A stretch of 64,000 nucleotides of DNA from Enterobacter asburiae (GCA_011754535.1 JAAQVN010000001.1:4712001-4776000), one strand, 5' to 3'; counted from the first letter of the stretch, positions 35,822-46,849 are shown. Notes: generated by a model not told the origin, from the letters alone. Program-made: numbers and translations.

Positions 35822-37191
35822 TAGGCAGCTTAACCGCCCGCATCTTCGCCATCTTCTGGCTGACGCTGGCACTGGTTTTAATGCTCGTTTTGATGTTGCC
35901 AAAACTCGACTCACGCCAGATGACGGAGCTTCTCGACAGCGAGCAACGTCAGGGCGTGATGATCGAACAGCACGTGGAAGCGGAGCTGGCAAACGATCCG
36001 CCGAACGATTTGATGTGGTGGCGCAGGCTTTTTCGCGCTATCGATAAGTGGGCGCCTCCCGGACAACGTCTTTTGCTGGTCACCAGCGAAGGCCGCGTGA
36101 TTGGAGCCGATCGCAATGAAATGCAGATCATCCGCAACTTTATTGGCCAGGCGGATAACGCCGATCACCCACAGAAGAAGAAATATGGTCGGGTAGAGAT
36201 GGTCGGTCCTTTCTCGGTACGGGATGGGGAAGACAACTACCAGCTCTATCTGATTCGCCCCGCGAGCAGTTCCCAGTCCGACTTCATCAACCTGCTGTTT
36301 GACCGTCCGCTTCTGCTGCTGATTGTCACGATGCTGGTCAGTTCCCCGCTGCTGCTATGGCTGGCGTGGAGCCTGGCAAAACCGGCGCGTAAGCTGAAAA
36401 ACGCCGCCGATGAAGTGGCGCAGGGTAACCTGCGGCAGCATCCTGAGCTGGAATCCGGGCCGCAGGAGTTCCTGGCCGCAGGAACCAGTTTCAACCAGAT
36501 GGTGAGCGCGCTGGATCGCATGATGACCGCCCAGCAGCGGCTGCTGTCGGATATCTCGCACGAGCTGCGCACCCCGCTCACGCGCTTGCAGCTTGGCACC
36601 GCGCTGCTGCGCCGCCGCAGCGGGGAAAGCAAAGAGCTGGAGCGTATTGAGACGGAAGCCCATCGTCTGGACAGCATGATCAACGATCTGCTGGTGATGT
36701 CGCGCAACCAGCAGAAAAACGCGCTGGTGAGCGAAACGGTGAAAGCCAATCACCTGTGGCATGAGGTGCTGGACAACGCGGCGTTCGAAGCTGAACAGAT
36801 GGGTAAATCGTTCACCGTCAACTTCCCGCCGGGCCCGTGGCCGCTGTACGGTAACCCCAATACGCTGGAAAGCGCGCTGGAGAATATCGTGCGTAACGCC
36901 CTGCGCTACTCGCATACGAAGATTGAAGTGGCGTTTTCGGTGGATAAAGACGGGATTACCGTCATTGTCGATGACGACGGCCCTGGCGTCAGCCCGGAAG
37001 ATCGCGAGCAGATTTTCCGTCCGTTCTACCGCACCGACGAAGCGCGTGACCGCGAGTCTGGCGGCACGGGGCTGGGTCTGGCGATTGTTGAAACCGCCAT
37101 GCAGCAGCACCGTGGCTGGGTGAAAGCCGACGACAGCCCCCTGGGTGGGCTACGGTTAACGCTGTGGCTACCGTTGTATAAGCGTTCGTAG
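35818..37191 (+). CDS. cpxA: Envelope-stress sensor histidine kinase CpxA
   Basis: Protein of 457 residues, the E. coli length. Membrane segments at about 7-29 and 164-184 flank a periplasmic sensor domain; a HAMP domain follows. Phosphoacceptor His248 is in DISHELRTPLTRLQ. The ATP domain has the N box NALRYSHTK, DDDGPGV and GGTGLGLAI. It phosphorylates CpxR when envelope proteins misfold. Confidence 0.97.
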   Translation: MIGSLTARIFAIFWLTLALVLMLVLMLPKLDSRQMTELLDSEQRQGVMIEQHVEAELANDPPNDLMWWRRLFRAIDKWAPPGQRLLLVTSEGRVIGADRNEMQIIRNFIGQADNADHPQKKKYGRVEMVGPFSVRDGEDNYQLYLIRPASSSQSDFINLLFDRPLLLLIVTMLVSSPLLLWLAWSLAKPARKLKNAADEVAQGNLRQHPELESGPQEFLAAGTSFNQMVSALDRMMTAQQRLLSDISHELRTPLTRLQLGTALLRRRSGESKELERIETEAHRLDSMINDLLVMSRNQQKNALVSETVKANHLWHEVLDNAAFEAEQMGKSFTVNFPPGPWPLYGNPNTLESALENIVRNALRYSHTKIEVAFSVDKDGITVIVDDDGPGVSPEDREQIFRPFYRTDEARDRESGGTGLGLAIVETAMQQHRGWVKADDSPLGGLRLTLWLPLYKRS

Positions 37192-37199
37192 CTGTTAGT

Positions 37200-37228
37200 G
37201 CCGGGTGGCGGCTTCGCCTTACCCGGCC
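37200..37228. repeat. REP-type palindrome, family 1, copy 4
   Basis: GCCGGGTGGCGGC...CCCGGCC unit between convergent cpxA and yiiM. Its last base is also the last base of the yiiM stop codon on the other strand. Confidence 0.8.
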
Positions 37229-37902
37229 TACTTTCCCCACAATCTCCGCGAATTATCCTCGATCTTGCCGCTTAAGCGCCGCTTCTGCATCGTTCTGGTC
37301 CAGCTGGTCGATAACCCCGCTGCCGACAGCAGGTGGTGATACTGCTCGTCGTCAAACGGCATATGCCAGGCAATGGCGCAGGCGTCATAAACAGACACAT
37401 CGCTCAGGCGCGACGCCAGCTCAAGCGGCGCGTCCGCTGAAACCTGCCCAGCCAGCACCACGCGGTACAGCCAGCCGGTTTTACCCGCTTTTTGCAGCAG
37501 GGCCGACATATCCTGAATCCCGAAATGGTAGTTGAGCTTGAAGCACGGCGAGCGTGGCTGCGTCACCTGAATCAGGGCATCACCCCAGCGGTAGATATCG
37601 CCGATAAAGACGTTCTTTTCGGTGAGCCCTTCGGTAGAGAGATTTTCGCCAAACGCGGGCGCAACGAAGAGGTCCGCCTGCTCGGGGAATTCCGCTTTCC
37701 AGTGCTGGTAGTGCTCGCGCGGATAGTGACACAGCGCGCGCTCCGGCCCGCCGTGGATTTTCTTTTCGGCCTGCTCGTCACCCGCCAGCCCGAGATCGGT
37801 TAACGTCAGTTCACCGTCGACCTGCACTTTGGCGATGGCGCTCGGGCGGCTGCCGTCGTACTCCCTGACCTTGCCTGTAAATACGTTCACCGGGTAATGC
37901 AT
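37228..37902 (-). CDS. yiiM: MOSC-domain protein YiiM
   Basis: Protein of 224 residues, the E. coli length, from the ATG at 37902. MOSC domain covers about 20-160, with the conserved cysteine in QPRSPCFKLNYHFG that would bind molybdenum cofactor, and HGGPERALCHYPREHY. E. coli YiiM reduces N-hydroxylated bases such as 6-hydroxylaminopurine. A C-terminal 3-alpha domain (SKSWTRTMQKRR-type) is present. Upstream of sodA's terminator, same strand. Confidence 0.93.
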   Translation of the reverse strand: MHYPVNVFTGKVREYDGSRPSAIAKVQVDGELTLTDLGLAGDEQAEKKIHGGPERALCHYPREHYQHWKAEFPEQADLFVAPAFGENLSTEGLTEKNVFIGDIYRWGDALIQVTQPRSPCFKLNYHFGIQDMSALLQKAGKTGWLYRVVLAGQVSADAPLELASRLSDVSVYDACAIAWHMPFDDEQYHHLLSAAGLSTSWTRTMQKRRLSGKIEDNSRRLWGK

Positions 37903-37925
37903 TGCTGCCTCCATTACGCAGATAC

Positions 37926-37952
37926 AAAAAAAGCGAGTCATAAGACTCGCTT
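37926..37952 (-). terminator. sodA terminator
   Basis: A 9-bp perfect stem, AAGCGAGTC / GACTCGCTT, loop ATAA, then a run of T on the minus strand; 22 bases past the sodA stop. Confidence 0.85.
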
Positions 37953-37973
37953 CTCACAGGCGTCAATGCAACC

Positions 37974-38594
37974 TTATTTTTTAGCGGCGAAACGCGCTGC
38001 TGCTTCGTCCCAGTTCACCACATCCCAGAACGCTTTGATGTAGTCAGGGCGACGGTTCTGGAACTTCAGGTAGTAAGCGTGTTCCCATACGTCCAGACCC
38101 AGGATTGGGAAGCCGGATGCGCCAGAGATCGCTTCACCCATCAGCGGGGAGTCCTGGTTAGCAGTAGACACTACCGCCAGCTTGTCGCCTTTCAGAACCA
38201 GCCACGCCCAGCCAGAGCCGAAACGGGTCGCAGCGGCTTTTTCGAATTCCGCTTTGAAGTTGTCAACGGAACCGAAGTCGCGCTCGATAGCCGCTTTCAG
38301 GTCGCCCTGCAGGGTGGTGCCGGTTTTCAGGCCTTTCCAGAACAGGCTGTGGTTAGCGTGACCGCCAGCGTTGTTACGCAGCACGGTTTTCTTGTCTGCT
38401 GGCAGCTGGTCCAGTTTGGTAATCAGCTCTTCAACAGGCAGGTTAGCGAACTCTGGCAGGCTTTCCAGCGCGGCGTTCGCGTTGTTCACATAGGTCTGGT
38501 GGTGTTTAGTGTGATGGATTTCCATCGTCTGCTTGTCGAAATGCGGTTCCAGTGCGTCGTAGGCATACGGCAGGGATGGCAGTGTATAACTCAT
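37974..38594 (-). CDS. sodA: Manganese superoxide dismutase SodA
   Basis: Protein of 206 residues, the E. coli length, from the ATG at 38594 ([17 protein letters not shown]). Turns superoxide into peroxide and oxygen. Metal ligands are in [18 protein letters not shown] and DVWEHAYY; the [10 protein letters not shown] and [18 protein letters not shown] motifs fit the Mn form. A Fur box lies upstream. Its peroxide product is handled by KatG, also in this window. Confidence 0.98.
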   Translation of the reverse strand: MSYTLPSLPYAYDALEPHFDKQTMEIHHTKHHQTYVNNANAALESLPEFANLPVEELITKLDQLPADKKTVLRNNAGGHANHSLFWKGLKTGTTLQGDLKAAIERDFGSVDNFKAEFEKAAATRFGSGWAWLVLKGDKLAVVSTANQDSPLMGEAISGASGFPILGLDVWEHAYYLKFQNRRPDYIKAFWDVVNWDEAAARFAAKK

Positions 38595-38669
38595 AATCCT
38601 CTCCATTATTGTCGGGCGGCACAGCTGTTAATGCCGCGTAAGCAGTTGGTTCATTATAGTTAATTAAAT

Positions 38670-38688
38670 GATATTGAAAATGATTATC
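38670..38688. promoter_or_regulatory. Fur box upstream of sodA
   Basis: GATATTGAAAATGATTATC agrees with the 19-base Fur consensus GATAATGATAATCATTATC at about 15 positions. It lies 76 bases before the sodA start, fitting iron repression of sodA. Confidence 0.65.
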
Positions 38689-38737
38689 AATGCCGTAGTT
38701 TTTATATGGTTATTCAGGTTTTGCCTAAACGCAAAAT

Positions 38738-38753
38738 TGTGAGTCTGCTCACC
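38738..38753. promoter_or_regulatory. CRP-like site upstream of rhaT
   Basis: TGTGA-GTCTGC-TCACC matches the CRP consensus at nine of ten fixed positions, 129 bases before rhaT. This fits catabolite control of the rhamnose permease, acting together with RhaS. Confidence 0.6.
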
Positions 38754-38881
38754 AGGTTAACGCGCTGATTGCCATCCAAAACCAAAGTGCGGCAACCTTC
38801 TGAAGGTTCCTGAACCGCCTAATTTTTACACTCATCAAGTCGGGGGGAGGCCACCGGCTATAAAAACGATGAGGACGTAAA

Positions 38882-39916
38882 ATGAATCATGCGATTACGA
38901 TGGGTATCTTCTGGCATTTGATAGGCGCAGCCAGTGCAGCCTGTTTCTATGCCCCGTTCAAAAAGGTGAAAGGGTGGTCGTGGGAAACCATGTGGTCGGT
39001 TGGCGGTACCGTGTCCTGGCTGATTTTGCCATGGACCATTAGCGCCATGCTGCTCCCGGATTTCTGGGGCTACTTCACCTCCTTCAGTGCTTCCACCCTG
39101 CTGCCGGTGTTTCTGTTCGGCGCGATGTGGGGCATCGGCAACATTAACTACGGACTGACCATGCGCTACCTCGGGATGTCGATGGGTATCGGCATCGCGA
39201 TTGGCATTACGCTGATCGTCGGCACGCTGATGACGCCCATTCTTAACGGTAATGTCGACGTGTTGATCAACACCAAAGGCGGGCAGATGACGCTGCTGGG
39301 CGTGCTTGTCGCGGTAATCGGCGTGGGTATCGTCACCCGAGCGGGTCAGCTGAAAGAGCGCAAGATGGGCATCAAAGCCGAAGACTTTAACCTGAAGAAA
39401 GGGCTGCTGCTGGCAGTGATGTGCGGCATCTTCTCGGCGGGCATGTCGTTCGCCATGAACGCCGCAAAACCCATGCACGAAGCGGCCGCCGCGCTGGGCG
39501 TCGACCCGCTGTACGTGGCGCTGCCAAGCTACGTGGTCATCATGGGCGGCGGCGCGCTGGTAAACCTCGGCTTCTGCTTCATTCGTCTGGCAAAAGTGAA
39601 GGATCTGTCGGTAAAAGCAGACTTCTCGCTGGCAAAATCCTTAATTATCACCAACGTGCTGCTTTCGATGCTGGGCGGCATCATGTGGTATCTGCAGTTC
39701 TTTTTCTACGCCTGGGGTCACGCCAGCATTCCGCCGCAGTACGACTACATAAGCTGGATGCTGCACATGAGCTTCTACGTGCTGTGCGGCGGGCTGGTTG
39801 GGCTGGTGCTGAAGGAGTGGAATAACGCCGGGCGTCGTCCGGTGGGCGTTCTGAGCCTGGGCTGCGTGGTGATCATCATTGCCGCTAACATTGTCGGCCT
39901 CGGCATGGCGAACTGA
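38882..39916 (+). CDS. rhaT: L-rhamnose:proton symporter RhaT
   Basis: Protein of 344 residues, the E. coli length, with about ten membrane segments. Drug/metabolite-transporter-like fold. Starts [18 protein letters not shown]. Preceded by GAGGACG and a CRP-like site. Its stop codon abuts the stop of rhaR on the other strand. It supplies rhamnose to RhaA. Confidence 0.97.
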   Translation: MNHAITMGIFWHLIGAASAACFYAPFKKVKGWSWETMWSVGGTVSWLILPWTISAMLLPDFWGYFTSFSASTLLPVFLFGAMWGIGNINYGLTMRYLGMSMGIGIAIGITLIVGTLMTPILNGNVDVLINTKGGQMTLLGVLVAVIGVGIVTRAGQLKERKMGIKAEDFNLKKGLLLAVMCGIFSAGMSFAMNAAKPMHEAAAALGVDPLYVALPSYVVIMGGGALVNLGFCFIRLAKVKDLSVKADFSLAKSLIITNVLLSMLGGIMWYLQFFFYAWGHASIPPQYDYISWMLHMSFYVLCGGLVGLVLKEWNNAGRRPVGVLSLGCVVIIIAANIVGLGMAN

Positions 39917-40765
39917 TTACGCTGCCTTTCGACTACGATGACGCCACTGAACCGGCGTCATCCCCACCTCGCGATTAAACACCACCGAAAAGTAATTACT
40001 GTCCTCAAATCCGCAGCGCATCGCCACTTCACTGACCATCAGCTCCGTATGCTGCAACAAATACTGGGCGTGGCAGATGCGCAGCTGGCGCAGGTAGTGG
40101 TTCACCGTCATCCCCGTCTGGGTGCGGAACTGCTGGCGCAGTGCGCGCTCGCTGCACTGCTCCTGCTCGCAGAACTTTTCCAGCATGAAACTTTTGTTCA
40201 GGCTACCCGCAAGCCGGGCGATCAGCTTGTCCAGCAGCGCTTCCTGGGCGGTCGCGGAGGGGTTGTCGGTGGCATAACGATGGCGTTTAAGGGTCATGAC
40301 CAACTGGGCGAAAAGCAGCTCCGCCATCGGGTTTGCCACCGAATCGTGCTTTTGGCTCTCCTGCTCCAGCTGGGAGATCGTCTGGCGCACCTGAGCCATG
40401 CCGTTGCTGCTTAAGCGCCAGTGGGGTTCGCCTCTGGCATTGAGAAAACCGGGGATATGAGCCGCCCAGTCAACATTCAGTTTGAGCCTGTCCGGGCAGT
40501 AGATAACGTTCTGCAAAACCAGATCGTTAACCGAGGCGTAAGCGTGTTTGTCTTCGCCGCGGATGTAAAACAGATCGCCACGCGTGATGCGGTAGGGCCG
40601 GTCGTTGAGGATGTGTAAGCCGTTGCCGCGCCAAACGAGCACCAGCTCGCAAAACTCGTGGGTATGCTCGGCAAAGACATTTTGCGGGTAGCGGTCGGCC
40701 ACCGCGACGGCCTGACTCGCGGAGGCAAAAAAATCATCTTTGCGAAGAATTAACTGAGCGGCCAC
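39917..40765 (-). CDS. rhaR: Rhamnose-responsive activator RhaR
   Basis: AraC-family activator of 282 residues, the E. coli length, with a GTG start. N-terminal cupin sugar-binding domain and C-terminal double helix-turn-helix ([35 protein letters not shown]). With rhamnose it activates rhaSR. It follows rhaS after 73 bases on the same strand. Confidence 0.95.
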   Translation of the reverse strand: MAAQLILRKDDFFASASQAVAVADRYPQNVFAEHTHEFCELVLVWRGNGLHILNDRPYRITRGDLFYIRGEDKHAYASVNDLVLQNVIYCPDRLKLNVDWAAHIPGFLNARGEPHWRLSSNGMAQVRQTISQLEQESQKHDSVANPMAELLFAQLVMTLKRHRYATDNPSATAQEALLDKLIARLAGSLNKSFMLEKFCEQEQCSERALRQQFRTQTGMTVNHYLRQLRICHAQYLLQHTELMVSEVAMRCGFEDSNYFSVVFNREVGMTPVQWRHRSRKAA

Positions 40766-40838
40766 ACCACAACCTCTACGGTGAATAACCGGACATTATT
40801 AGCCATTTTGCGGCAATAAAACGGTGATTGCCTTCGCG

Positions 40839-41675
40839 TTACTGGATTGAAGCATCCTTCCCCTGACGGATATCGCGCGGCGACCAGCTAAACTCGCGAC
40901 GAAAAAGGGTCGAAAAGTGATTACTGTCGCCGAAACCGCAGCGATACGCGATATCCGTGACGCTTTCGTCGGTGTGACGTAAAAGGTGACGCGCTTTAAT
41001 CAGGCGCAGGCGGTTGAGGTAGCGCTGCGGCGTGAGCCCGGTGTGCTGCTTGAGCTGACGATGCAGCGTGCGTAACGACAGCGAAAAATCATCCGCCAGC
41101 GTTTCCCAGCACACGTCCTCGGCGAAATGGTCCTCCAGCCAGGCCATCAGTTGGTTCAGCCGCGCGTCGTTATTTGCCAGCCCTTCCACCAGGCTGCTGC
41201 GACGCAACAGCACCAGCAGCTGCATAAACAGCAGCTCGCGGGTGGCAATGGCATGGGTCTCCTGCCCGTCCTCGCTCTGCTCCATTTGATTCACCAGCTG
41301 GCGCACCTGCTGCAACGTGGACTGATTCACCCGCCAGTGAGACGGGTAGTGTCCATCCTGCTCCTGGGGCAGTAGCTTGTTCAATCCCGACAGAAACTGG
41401 AACGCGTCCGGCGAACGATAGAGCACGTTGGTCAGACACAGGTTGTCGGTATGTTCATACAAATGCCTGTCGCGATCGCGCACGAAGCACACCATACCGC
41501 CGCTGATGGTGTATGGCTGGCCGTTGAAGACATGAATGCCTGTCCCATGCTCGACAATCACAATTTCATGAAAATCATGATGATGTTCAGGAAACGCGGC
41601 CTGCGGGAGCCGTGGCTCAATCGCGATCGGAGATGTTCCCGACGGGAAAAAATCGACGCTGTGCAGTACGGTCAT
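40839..41675 (-). CDS. rhaS: Rhamnose-responsive activator RhaS
   Basis: AraC-family activator of 278 residues, the E. coli length, from the ATG at 41675. N-terminal sugar-binding domain ([18 protein letters not shown]), C-terminal DNA-binding domain ([37 protein letters not shown]). It activates rhaBAD and rhaT. Divergent from rhaB; the 301-base gap holds both promoters. Confidence 0.96.
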   Translation of the reverse strand: MTVLHSVDFFPSGTSPIAIEPRLPQAAFPEHHHDFHEIVIVEHGTGIHVFNGQPYTISGGMVCFVRDRDRHLYEHTDNLCLTNVLYRSPDAFQFLSGLNKLLPQEQDGHYPSHWRVNQSTLQQVRQLVNQMEQSEDGQETHAIATRELLFMQLLVLLRRSSLVEGLANNDARLNQLMAWLEDHFAEDVCWETLADDFSLSLRTLHRQLKQHTGLTPQRYLNRLRLIKARHLLRHTDESVTDIAYRCGFGDSNHFSTLFRREFSWSPRDIRQGKDASIQ

Positions 41676-41976
41676 AGCGGCCCCCACCAATGAGAAAAGT
41701 TCTCAAAATAGTAATTAAGGCCTTCCACACTCACCTTAAATTTTTGACAGCAAACGTCGCAAAGACTGTCCGTTTTTCAAGAAACAGACGAAAAAATCGG
41801 GAAATGCGGTCAGCGTCACATTGCCCTAAAACCCCGCCCTCACTGGAAATTGTGAACTCCCTCACGTTCATCTTTGCTTCCTTGCCAGCGCGAGATTCGT
41901 GCTGTCAGTGACGAGAAGGTGGCCTTTTCTTCCCTTTTTTACACTCAGCACCAATGACTTAAGAAGGGACCTGATC
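41676..41976. promoter_or_regulatory. rhaS/rhaB divergent control region
   Basis: This 301-base gap holds the rhaSR and rhaBAD promoters. A CRP site TGTGA-ACTCCC-TCACG is at 41851-41866. Next to it is a RhaS site of two 17-base half-sites, at 41870-41886 (ATCTTTGCTTCCTTGCC) and 41904-41920 (GTCAGTGACGAGAAGGT); both resemble the E. coli half-sites. The RhaR site and rhaS promoter should lie to the left, but I cannot fix them. No gene is evident here. Confidence 0.7.
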
Positions 41977-43446
41977 ATGACTTTTCGCCATTGTGTAGCT
42001 GTCGATTTAGGCGCATCCAGCGGCCGCGTAATGCTCGCCACCTGGGACTGCGGCAAGCGCACACTCACGCTTCGCGAAATGCACCGTTTCGCCAACAGCC
42101 TGCAAAAACAGGACGGTTTTGATACCTGGGATATTGATGCCCTGGAAGCGGAGATCCGCACCGGGCTGAACAACGTCTGCAATGATGGCATACGCATCGA
42201 CAGCATCGGCATTGATACCTGGGGCGTGGATTACGTTCTGCTCGACAGCCACGGCGAACGCATCGGCCTGCCCGTCTCGTATCGAGACAGCCGCACCGAC
42301 GGGCTGATGGCACAGGCCATAGCCCAGCTTGGCAAACACAACATCTATGGCCGCAGCGGCATTCAGTTTCTGCCGTTTAACACGCTGTATCAGCTGCGCG
42401 CGCTGGTTGAGCAGCAGCCGGAGCTGGTCAAAAAGGTGGCGCATGCACTGCTCGTCCCGGACTACTTAAGCTACCGGCTGACCGGCAACATGAACTGGGA
42501 ATACACCAACGCCACCACCACGCAGCTGGTCAACATCAACACCGATAGCTGGGATGAACACCTGCTGGCCTGGACGGGTGCCTCACCTTCCTGGTTCGGC
42601 ACGCCGACCCATCCGGGTAATGCGATCGGGCAGTGGCTCTGCCCGCAGGGGAACGCCATCCCTGTTGTCGCCGTCGCCAGTCACGATACCGCCAGCGCGG
42701 TGATTGCATCCCCGCTGGCCAGCAAAGACGCGGCCTACCTCTCTTCCGGCACCTGGTCGCTGATGGGCTTTGAGAGCAAAACGCCATACACCAGCGACGC
42801 CGCAATGACGGCGAACATCACTAATGAAGGCGGTGCCGAAGGGCGCTACCGCGTGCTGAAGAACATCATGGGACTCTGGCTGCTCCAGCGAATGCTGAAA
42901 GAGCAGCATATTTTCGACCTGCCGGCGCTTATCGCCGAAACCGAAAAGCTGCAGGCCTGTACGTTCCTGATCAACCCGAATGACGACCGCTTTATTAACC
43001 CGGTGCATATGAGCGCCGAAATCCAGGCCGCCTGTTTCGAGACCGGACAGCCGGTCCCGTCCCGTCCTGCCGAGCTGGCGCGCTGTATTTTTGACAGCCT
43101 CGCCCTGCTCTACGCTGATGTTCTGAACGAGCTGGCGAGCCTGCGCGGCAAACCGTTCAGCCAGTTGTATATCGTGGGCGGCGGCTGCCAGAACCAGTTG
43201 CTGAACCAGCTCTGCGCCGACGCCTGCGGCATCACCGTGGTGGCGGGTCCGGTGGAGGCCTCGACGCTCGGCAACATCGGTATTCAACTGATGGCCCTGG
43301 ACGAACTTTCAGACGTCGATGAATTCCGTTCGGTGGTCACCGCGAATACCCGCCTGACTACTTTCATCCCTAATCCCTGCCATGAAATTGCCCGCTACCG
43401 GGCGCAGTTTCAGCAAAAACGACTGACTAAGGAGCTTTGCGCATGA
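41977..43446 (+). CDS. rhaB: L-rhamnulokinase RhaB
   Basis: FGGY-family kinase of 489 residues, the E. coli length, from the ATG at 41977; the frame reaches upstream to 41899 inside the promoter. It phosphorylates L-rhamnulose to rhamnulose 1-phosphate. Motifs: [20 protein letters not shown] and SHDTASAV. Its last four bases overlap the rhaA start (ATGA). Confidence 0.97.
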   Translation: MTFRHCVAVDLGASSGRVMLATWDCGKRTLTLREMHRFANSLQKQDGFDTWDIDALEAEIRTGLNNVCNDGIRIDSIGIDTWGVDYVLLDSHGERIGLPVSYRDSRTDGLMAQAIAQLGKHNIYGRSGIQFLPFNTLYQLRALVEQQPELVKKVAHALLVPDYLSYRLTGNMNWEYTNATTTQLVNINTDSWDEHLLAWTGASPSWFGTPTHPGNAIGQWLCPQGNAIPVVAVASHDTASAVIASPLASKDAAYLSSGTWSLMGFESKTPYTSDAAMTANITNEGGAEGRYRVLKNIMGLWLLQRMLKEQHIFDLPALIAETEKLQACTFLINPNDDRFINPVHMSAEIQAACFETGQPVPSRPAELARCIFDSLALLYADVLNELASLRGKPFSQLYIVGGGCQNQLLNQLCADACGITVVAGPVEASTLGNIGIQLMALDELSDVDEFRSVVTANTRLTTFIPNPCHEIARYRAQFQQKRLTKELCA

Positions 43447-44702
43447 CCACTCAACTTGAACAAGCCTGGGATCTGGCTAAACAGCGTTTCGCCGCCGTTG
43501 GCGTGGATGTCGAAGCAGCGCTGCACCAGCTCGACCGTCTGCCTGTCTCCATGCACTGCTGGCAGGGCGATGACGTCGCTGGCTTCGAGAACCCGGGCGG
43601 TTCCCTGACGGGTGGCATTCAGGCGACGGGTAACTACCCGGGTAAAGCGCGCAACGCCACCGAACTGCGTGCAGACCTGGAGCTGGCACTGAGCCTGATC
43701 CCCGGGCCAAAACGCCTGAACCTGCACGCGATCTATCTGGAGTCCGACGAGCCGGTGGCGCGTAACGCGATTAAACCGGAACACTTTAAAAACTGGGTGG
43801 AATGGGCAAAAGCCAACAGGCTGGGCCTGGACTTCAACCCCTCCTGCTTCTCGCACCCGCTCAGCGCGGACGGCTTTACCCTCTCCCATGCCAACGATGA
43901 AATCCGTCAGTTCTGGATCGACCACGTGAAGGCCAGCCGCCGCGTCTCGGCTTATTTTGGTGAACAGCTTGGCACGCCGTCAGTGATGAACATCTGGATC
44001 CCGGACGGCATGAAAGACATCACCGTCGACCGCCTGGCCCCGCGTCAGCGTCTGCTGGCCGCGCTGGATGAGGCCATCAGCGAAAAACTGGATCCGGCAC
44101 ACCACATCGATGCGGTGGAGAGCAAGCTGTTCGGCATTGGCGCGGAGAGCTATACCGTCGGCTCGAATGAGTTCTACATGGGTTACGCCACCAGCCGCCA
44201 GACCGCGCTGTGCCTGGATGCCGGTCACTTCCACCCGACCGAGGTGATCTCCGACAAAATCTCCGCCGCCATGCTCTTCGTGCCGCGCCTGCTGCTGCAC
44301 GTCAGCCGTCCGGTGCGCTGGGACAGCGACCACGTGGTGCTGCTGGATGACGAAACCCAGGCGATTGCCAGCGAAATCATCCGTCATGACCTCTTCGACC
44401 GCGTGCACATCGGCCTCGACTTCTTTGACGCCTCCATCAACCGTATCGCGGCATGGGTGATCGGCACTCGCAATATGAAGAAAGCCCTGCTGCGCGCGCT
44501 GCTGGAGCCAACCGCGGCGCTGAAACAGCTGGAAGCAAACGGCGACTACACCGCGCGCCTGGCGCTGCTGGAAGAGCAAAAATCCCTGCCGTGGCAGGCC
44601 GTTTGGGAGATGTACTGCCAGCGTAACGACGTGCCGGCAGGCAGCCAGTGGCTGGAAAACGTGCGGGCGTATGAGAAAGACGTGTTGAGTCAGCGCGGAT
44701 AG
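43443..44702 (+). CDS. rhaA: L-rhamnose isomerase RhaA
   Basis: Protein of 419 residues, the E. coli length, from the ATG at 43443. Metal-dependent isomerase converting L-rhamnose to L-rhamnulose. Conserved [21 protein letters not shown] and [10 protein letters not shown] regions carry the metal-binding residues. Followed by an inverted pair of dispersed repeats before rhaD. Confidence 0.97.
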   Translation: MTTQLEQAWDLAKQRFAAVGVDVEAALHQLDRLPVSMHCWQGDDVAGFENPGGSLTGGIQATGNYPGKARNATELRADLELALSLIPGPKRLNLHAIYLESDEPVARNAIKPEHFKNWVEWAKANRLGLDFNPSCFSHPLSADGFTLSHANDEIRQFWIDHVKASRRVSAYFGEQLGTPSVMNIWIPDGMKDITVDRLAPRQRLLAALDEAISEKLDPAHHIDAVESKLFGIGAESYTVGSNEFYMGYATSRQTALCLDAGHFHPTEVISDKISAAMLFVPRLLLHVSRPVRWDSDHVVLLDDETQAIASEIIRHDLFDRVHIGLDFFDASINRIAAWVIGTRNMKKALLRALLEPTAALKQLEANGDYTARLALLEEQKSLPWQAVWEMYCQRNDVPAGSQWLENVRAYEKDVLSQRG

Positions 44703-44704
44703 CT

Positions 44705-44790
44705 GACCCCTCACCCCTGCCCTCTCCCCAAAGGGGAGAGGGAGCAAACCATCCCCTCGCCCCTTTGGGGAGAGGGTTAGGGTGAGGGGA
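44705..44790. repeat. Dispersed palindromic repeat, family 2, inverted pair (copy 3)
   Basis: Two inverted units, CCCTCACCCCTGCCCTCTCC and CTTTGGGGAGAGGGTTAGGG, each with an AGAG/CTCT palindromic core, and able to fold together into one large hairpin. It lies inside the rha operon, between rhaA and rhaD (121 bases apart). It is nearly the same as the pair at 24815-24892. Possible role: mRNA stability or partial termination within the operon. Confidence 0.85.
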
Positions 44791-44823
44791 AACTCTCACC
44801 GCGATAACTGGAAAATAAAGACT

Positions 44824-45654
44824 ATGCAGACTATCACCCACTCCTGGTTCGTCCAGGGCATGATCAAAGCCACCTCCGACGCCTGGCTGAAGGGCTGGGA
44901 CGAGCGCAACGGTGGCAACCTGACGCTACGCCTGGACGACGCGGATATCGAACCGTTCGCGGCCGATTTCCATCAAAAACCACGCTATATTGCACTGAGT
45001 CAGCCGATGCCGCTGCTCGCGAATACACCGTTTATCGTCACCGGCTCCGGCAAGTTCTTCCGCAACGTTCAGCTTGACCCGCAGGCCAACCTCGGCGTGG
45101 TGAAAGTGGACAGCGACGGCGCGGGCTACCACATTCTGTGGGGCCTGACCGACGAGGCGGTGCCCACCTCCGAACTGCCGGCGCACTTCCTCTCCCACTG
45201 CGAGCGCATCAAGGCGACTAACGGCAAAGACCGCGTGATCATGCACTGCCACGCCACCAACCTGATCGCCCTGACCTACGTGCTGGAAAACAGCGCTGAT
45301 TTCATCACCCGCAAGCTATGGGAAGGCAGTACCGAGTGTCTGGTGGTCTTCCCGGACGGGGTCGGCATTCTGCCGTGGATGGTGCCGGGTACCGACGAGA
45401 TCGGCCAGGCGACCGCCAGAGATATGCAAAAACATTCGCTGGTGCTGTGGCCGTTCCACGGTGTCTTTGGCAGCGGTCCAACGCTGGATGAAACCTTCGG
45501 TTTGATCGACACCGCCGAGAAATCAGCGGAAGTGCTGGTGAAGGTTTATTCCATGGGCGGTATGAAGCAAACCATTACCCGCGAAGAGCTTATTGCGCTA
45601 GGCAAGCGCTTCGGCGTGACCCCGCTACGGTCAGCGCTGGAAATATACGCATAA
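44824..45654 (+). CDS. rhaD: Rhamnulose-1-phosphate aldolase RhaD
   Basis: Class II aldolase of 276 residues (E. coli 274) from the ATG at 44824; the longer frame to 44782 starts inside the repeat. It splits rhamnulose 1-phosphate into dihydroxyacetone phosphate and L-lactaldehyde. Zinc-binding His residues are in IMHCHATN and in [10 protein letters not shown]. The lactaldehyde is the likely substrate of the dehydrogenase encoded next. Confidence 0.96.
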   Translation: MQTITHSWFVQGMIKATSDAWLKGWDERNGGNLTLRLDDADIEPFAADFHQKPRYIALSQPMPLLANTPFIVTGSGKFFRNVQLDPQANLGVVKVDSDGAGYHILWGLTDEAVPTSELPAHFLSHCERIKATNGKDRVIMHCHATNLIALTYVLENSADFITRKLWEGSTECLVVFPDGVGILPWMVPGTDEIGQATARDMQKHSLVLWPFHGVFGSGPTLDETFGLIDTAEKSAEVLVKVYSMGGMKQTITREELIALGKRFGVTPLRSALEIYA

Positions 45655-45700
45655 ACCCTCGCTGGCCGGACGGTACGGGCGATAGTTAAGGAGAATTATC

Positions 45701-46849
45701 ATGAGCTTTATGTTGGCACTTCCAAAAATCAGCCTGCACGGTGCGGGCGCTATTGGCGACATGGTCAAGCTGATGGCGAACAAAGAGTGGGGCAAAGCGC
45801 TGATTGTCACTGATGGCCAGCTGGTGAAGCTGGGTCTGCTGGACAGTCTGTTTACCGCGCTGGATGCGCACCAGATGTCATATCAGCTGTTTGACGCGGT
45901 CTTCCCCAACCCAACGGAGGCGCTGGTACAGAAGGGATTCGCGGCCTACCGGGAAGCCGCGTGTGATTATCTCATCGCCTTCGGCGGCGGCAGCCCAATT
46001 GATACCGCCAAGGCCATTAAAATCCTCACCGCCAATCCGGGTCCGTCCACCGATTATTCCGGCGTCGGTAAGGTGAAAAACCCGGGCGTGCCGCTGGTGG
46101 CGATCAACACCACCGCAGGCACGGCGGCGGAGATGACCAGCAACGCGGTGATTATTGACTCCGCACGTCAGGTGAAAGAAGTGATCATCGACCCGAACAT
46201 CATCCCGGATATCGCCGTGGATGATGCCAGCGTCATGCTGGATATTCCTGCATCCGTCACCGCCGCAACGGGGATGGATGCGTTAACGCACGCCATTGAA
46301 GCCTATGTGTCCGTTGGCGCGCACCCGCTAACCGATGCCAACGCGCTGGAAGCGATTCGCCTGATAAGCCTCTGGCTGCCCAGAGCGGTCGACGACGGTC
46401 ATAACCTGGACGCGCGCGAGCAGATGGCATTTGGTCAGTATCTGGCGGGCATGGCGTTTAACAGCGCTGGTCTCGGCCTCGTGCATGCCCTGGCGCATCA
46501 GCCGGGCGCGACGCACAATCTGCCGCACGGCGTGTGCAACGCCATCCTGCTGCCGATCGTCGAAAGCTTTAATCGCCCGAACGCCGTGGCACGGTTTGCT
46601 CGCGTGGCGCAGGCGATGGGCGTCGACACGCGCGGCATGAGCGACGAAGCGGCCAGCCTGTCAGCGATTCAGGCGATTCGCGACCTGAGCGCCCGCGTCG
46701 GTATTCCGTCCGGCTTCAGCCAGCTTGGCGTCACAGAAGCCGATATCGAAGGCTGGCTGGATAAAGCCCTCGCCGACCCGTGCGCGCCATGCAACCCGCG
46801 CACCGCCAGCCGCGACGAGGTTCGCGAGCTGTATCTGGAGGCATTATGA
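45701..46849 (+). CDS. Iron-containing alcohol dehydrogenase, probable lactaldehyde reductase
   Basis: Group III dehydrogenase of 382 residues. NAD loop [12 protein letters not shown] is at about 95-106. Metal ligands are Asp193 (ATGMDALTH), His197, His262 (LVHALAH) and His276 (NLPHGVCN). Its place in the rha operon, between rhaD and rhaM with a 4-base overlap with rhaM, suggests it reduces L-lactaldehyde from RhaD to 1,2-propanediol, as FucO does. Motifs such as [12 protein letters not shown] and [16 protein letters not shown] look closer to E. coli YiaY than to FucO, so the activity is inferred from context. K-12 has no gene here. Preceded by AAGGAG. Confidence 0.85.
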   Translation: MSFMLALPKISLHGAGAIGDMVKLMANKEWGKALIVTDGQLVKLGLLDSLFTALDAHQMSYQLFDAVFPNPTEALVQKGFAAYREAACDYLIAFGGGSPIDTAKAIKILTANPGPSTDYSGVGKVKNPGVPLVAINTTAGTAAEMTSNAVIIDSARQVKEVIIDPNIIPDIAVDDASVMLDIPASVTAATGMDALTHAIEAYVSVGAHPLTDANALEAIRLISLWLPRAVDDGHNLDAREQMAFGQYLAGMAFNSAGLGLVHALAHQPGATHNLPHGVCNAILLPIVESFNRPNAVARFARVAQAMGVDTRGMSDEAASLSAIQAIRDLSARVGIPSGFSQLGVTEADIEGWLDKALADPCAPCNPRTASRDEVRELYLEAL

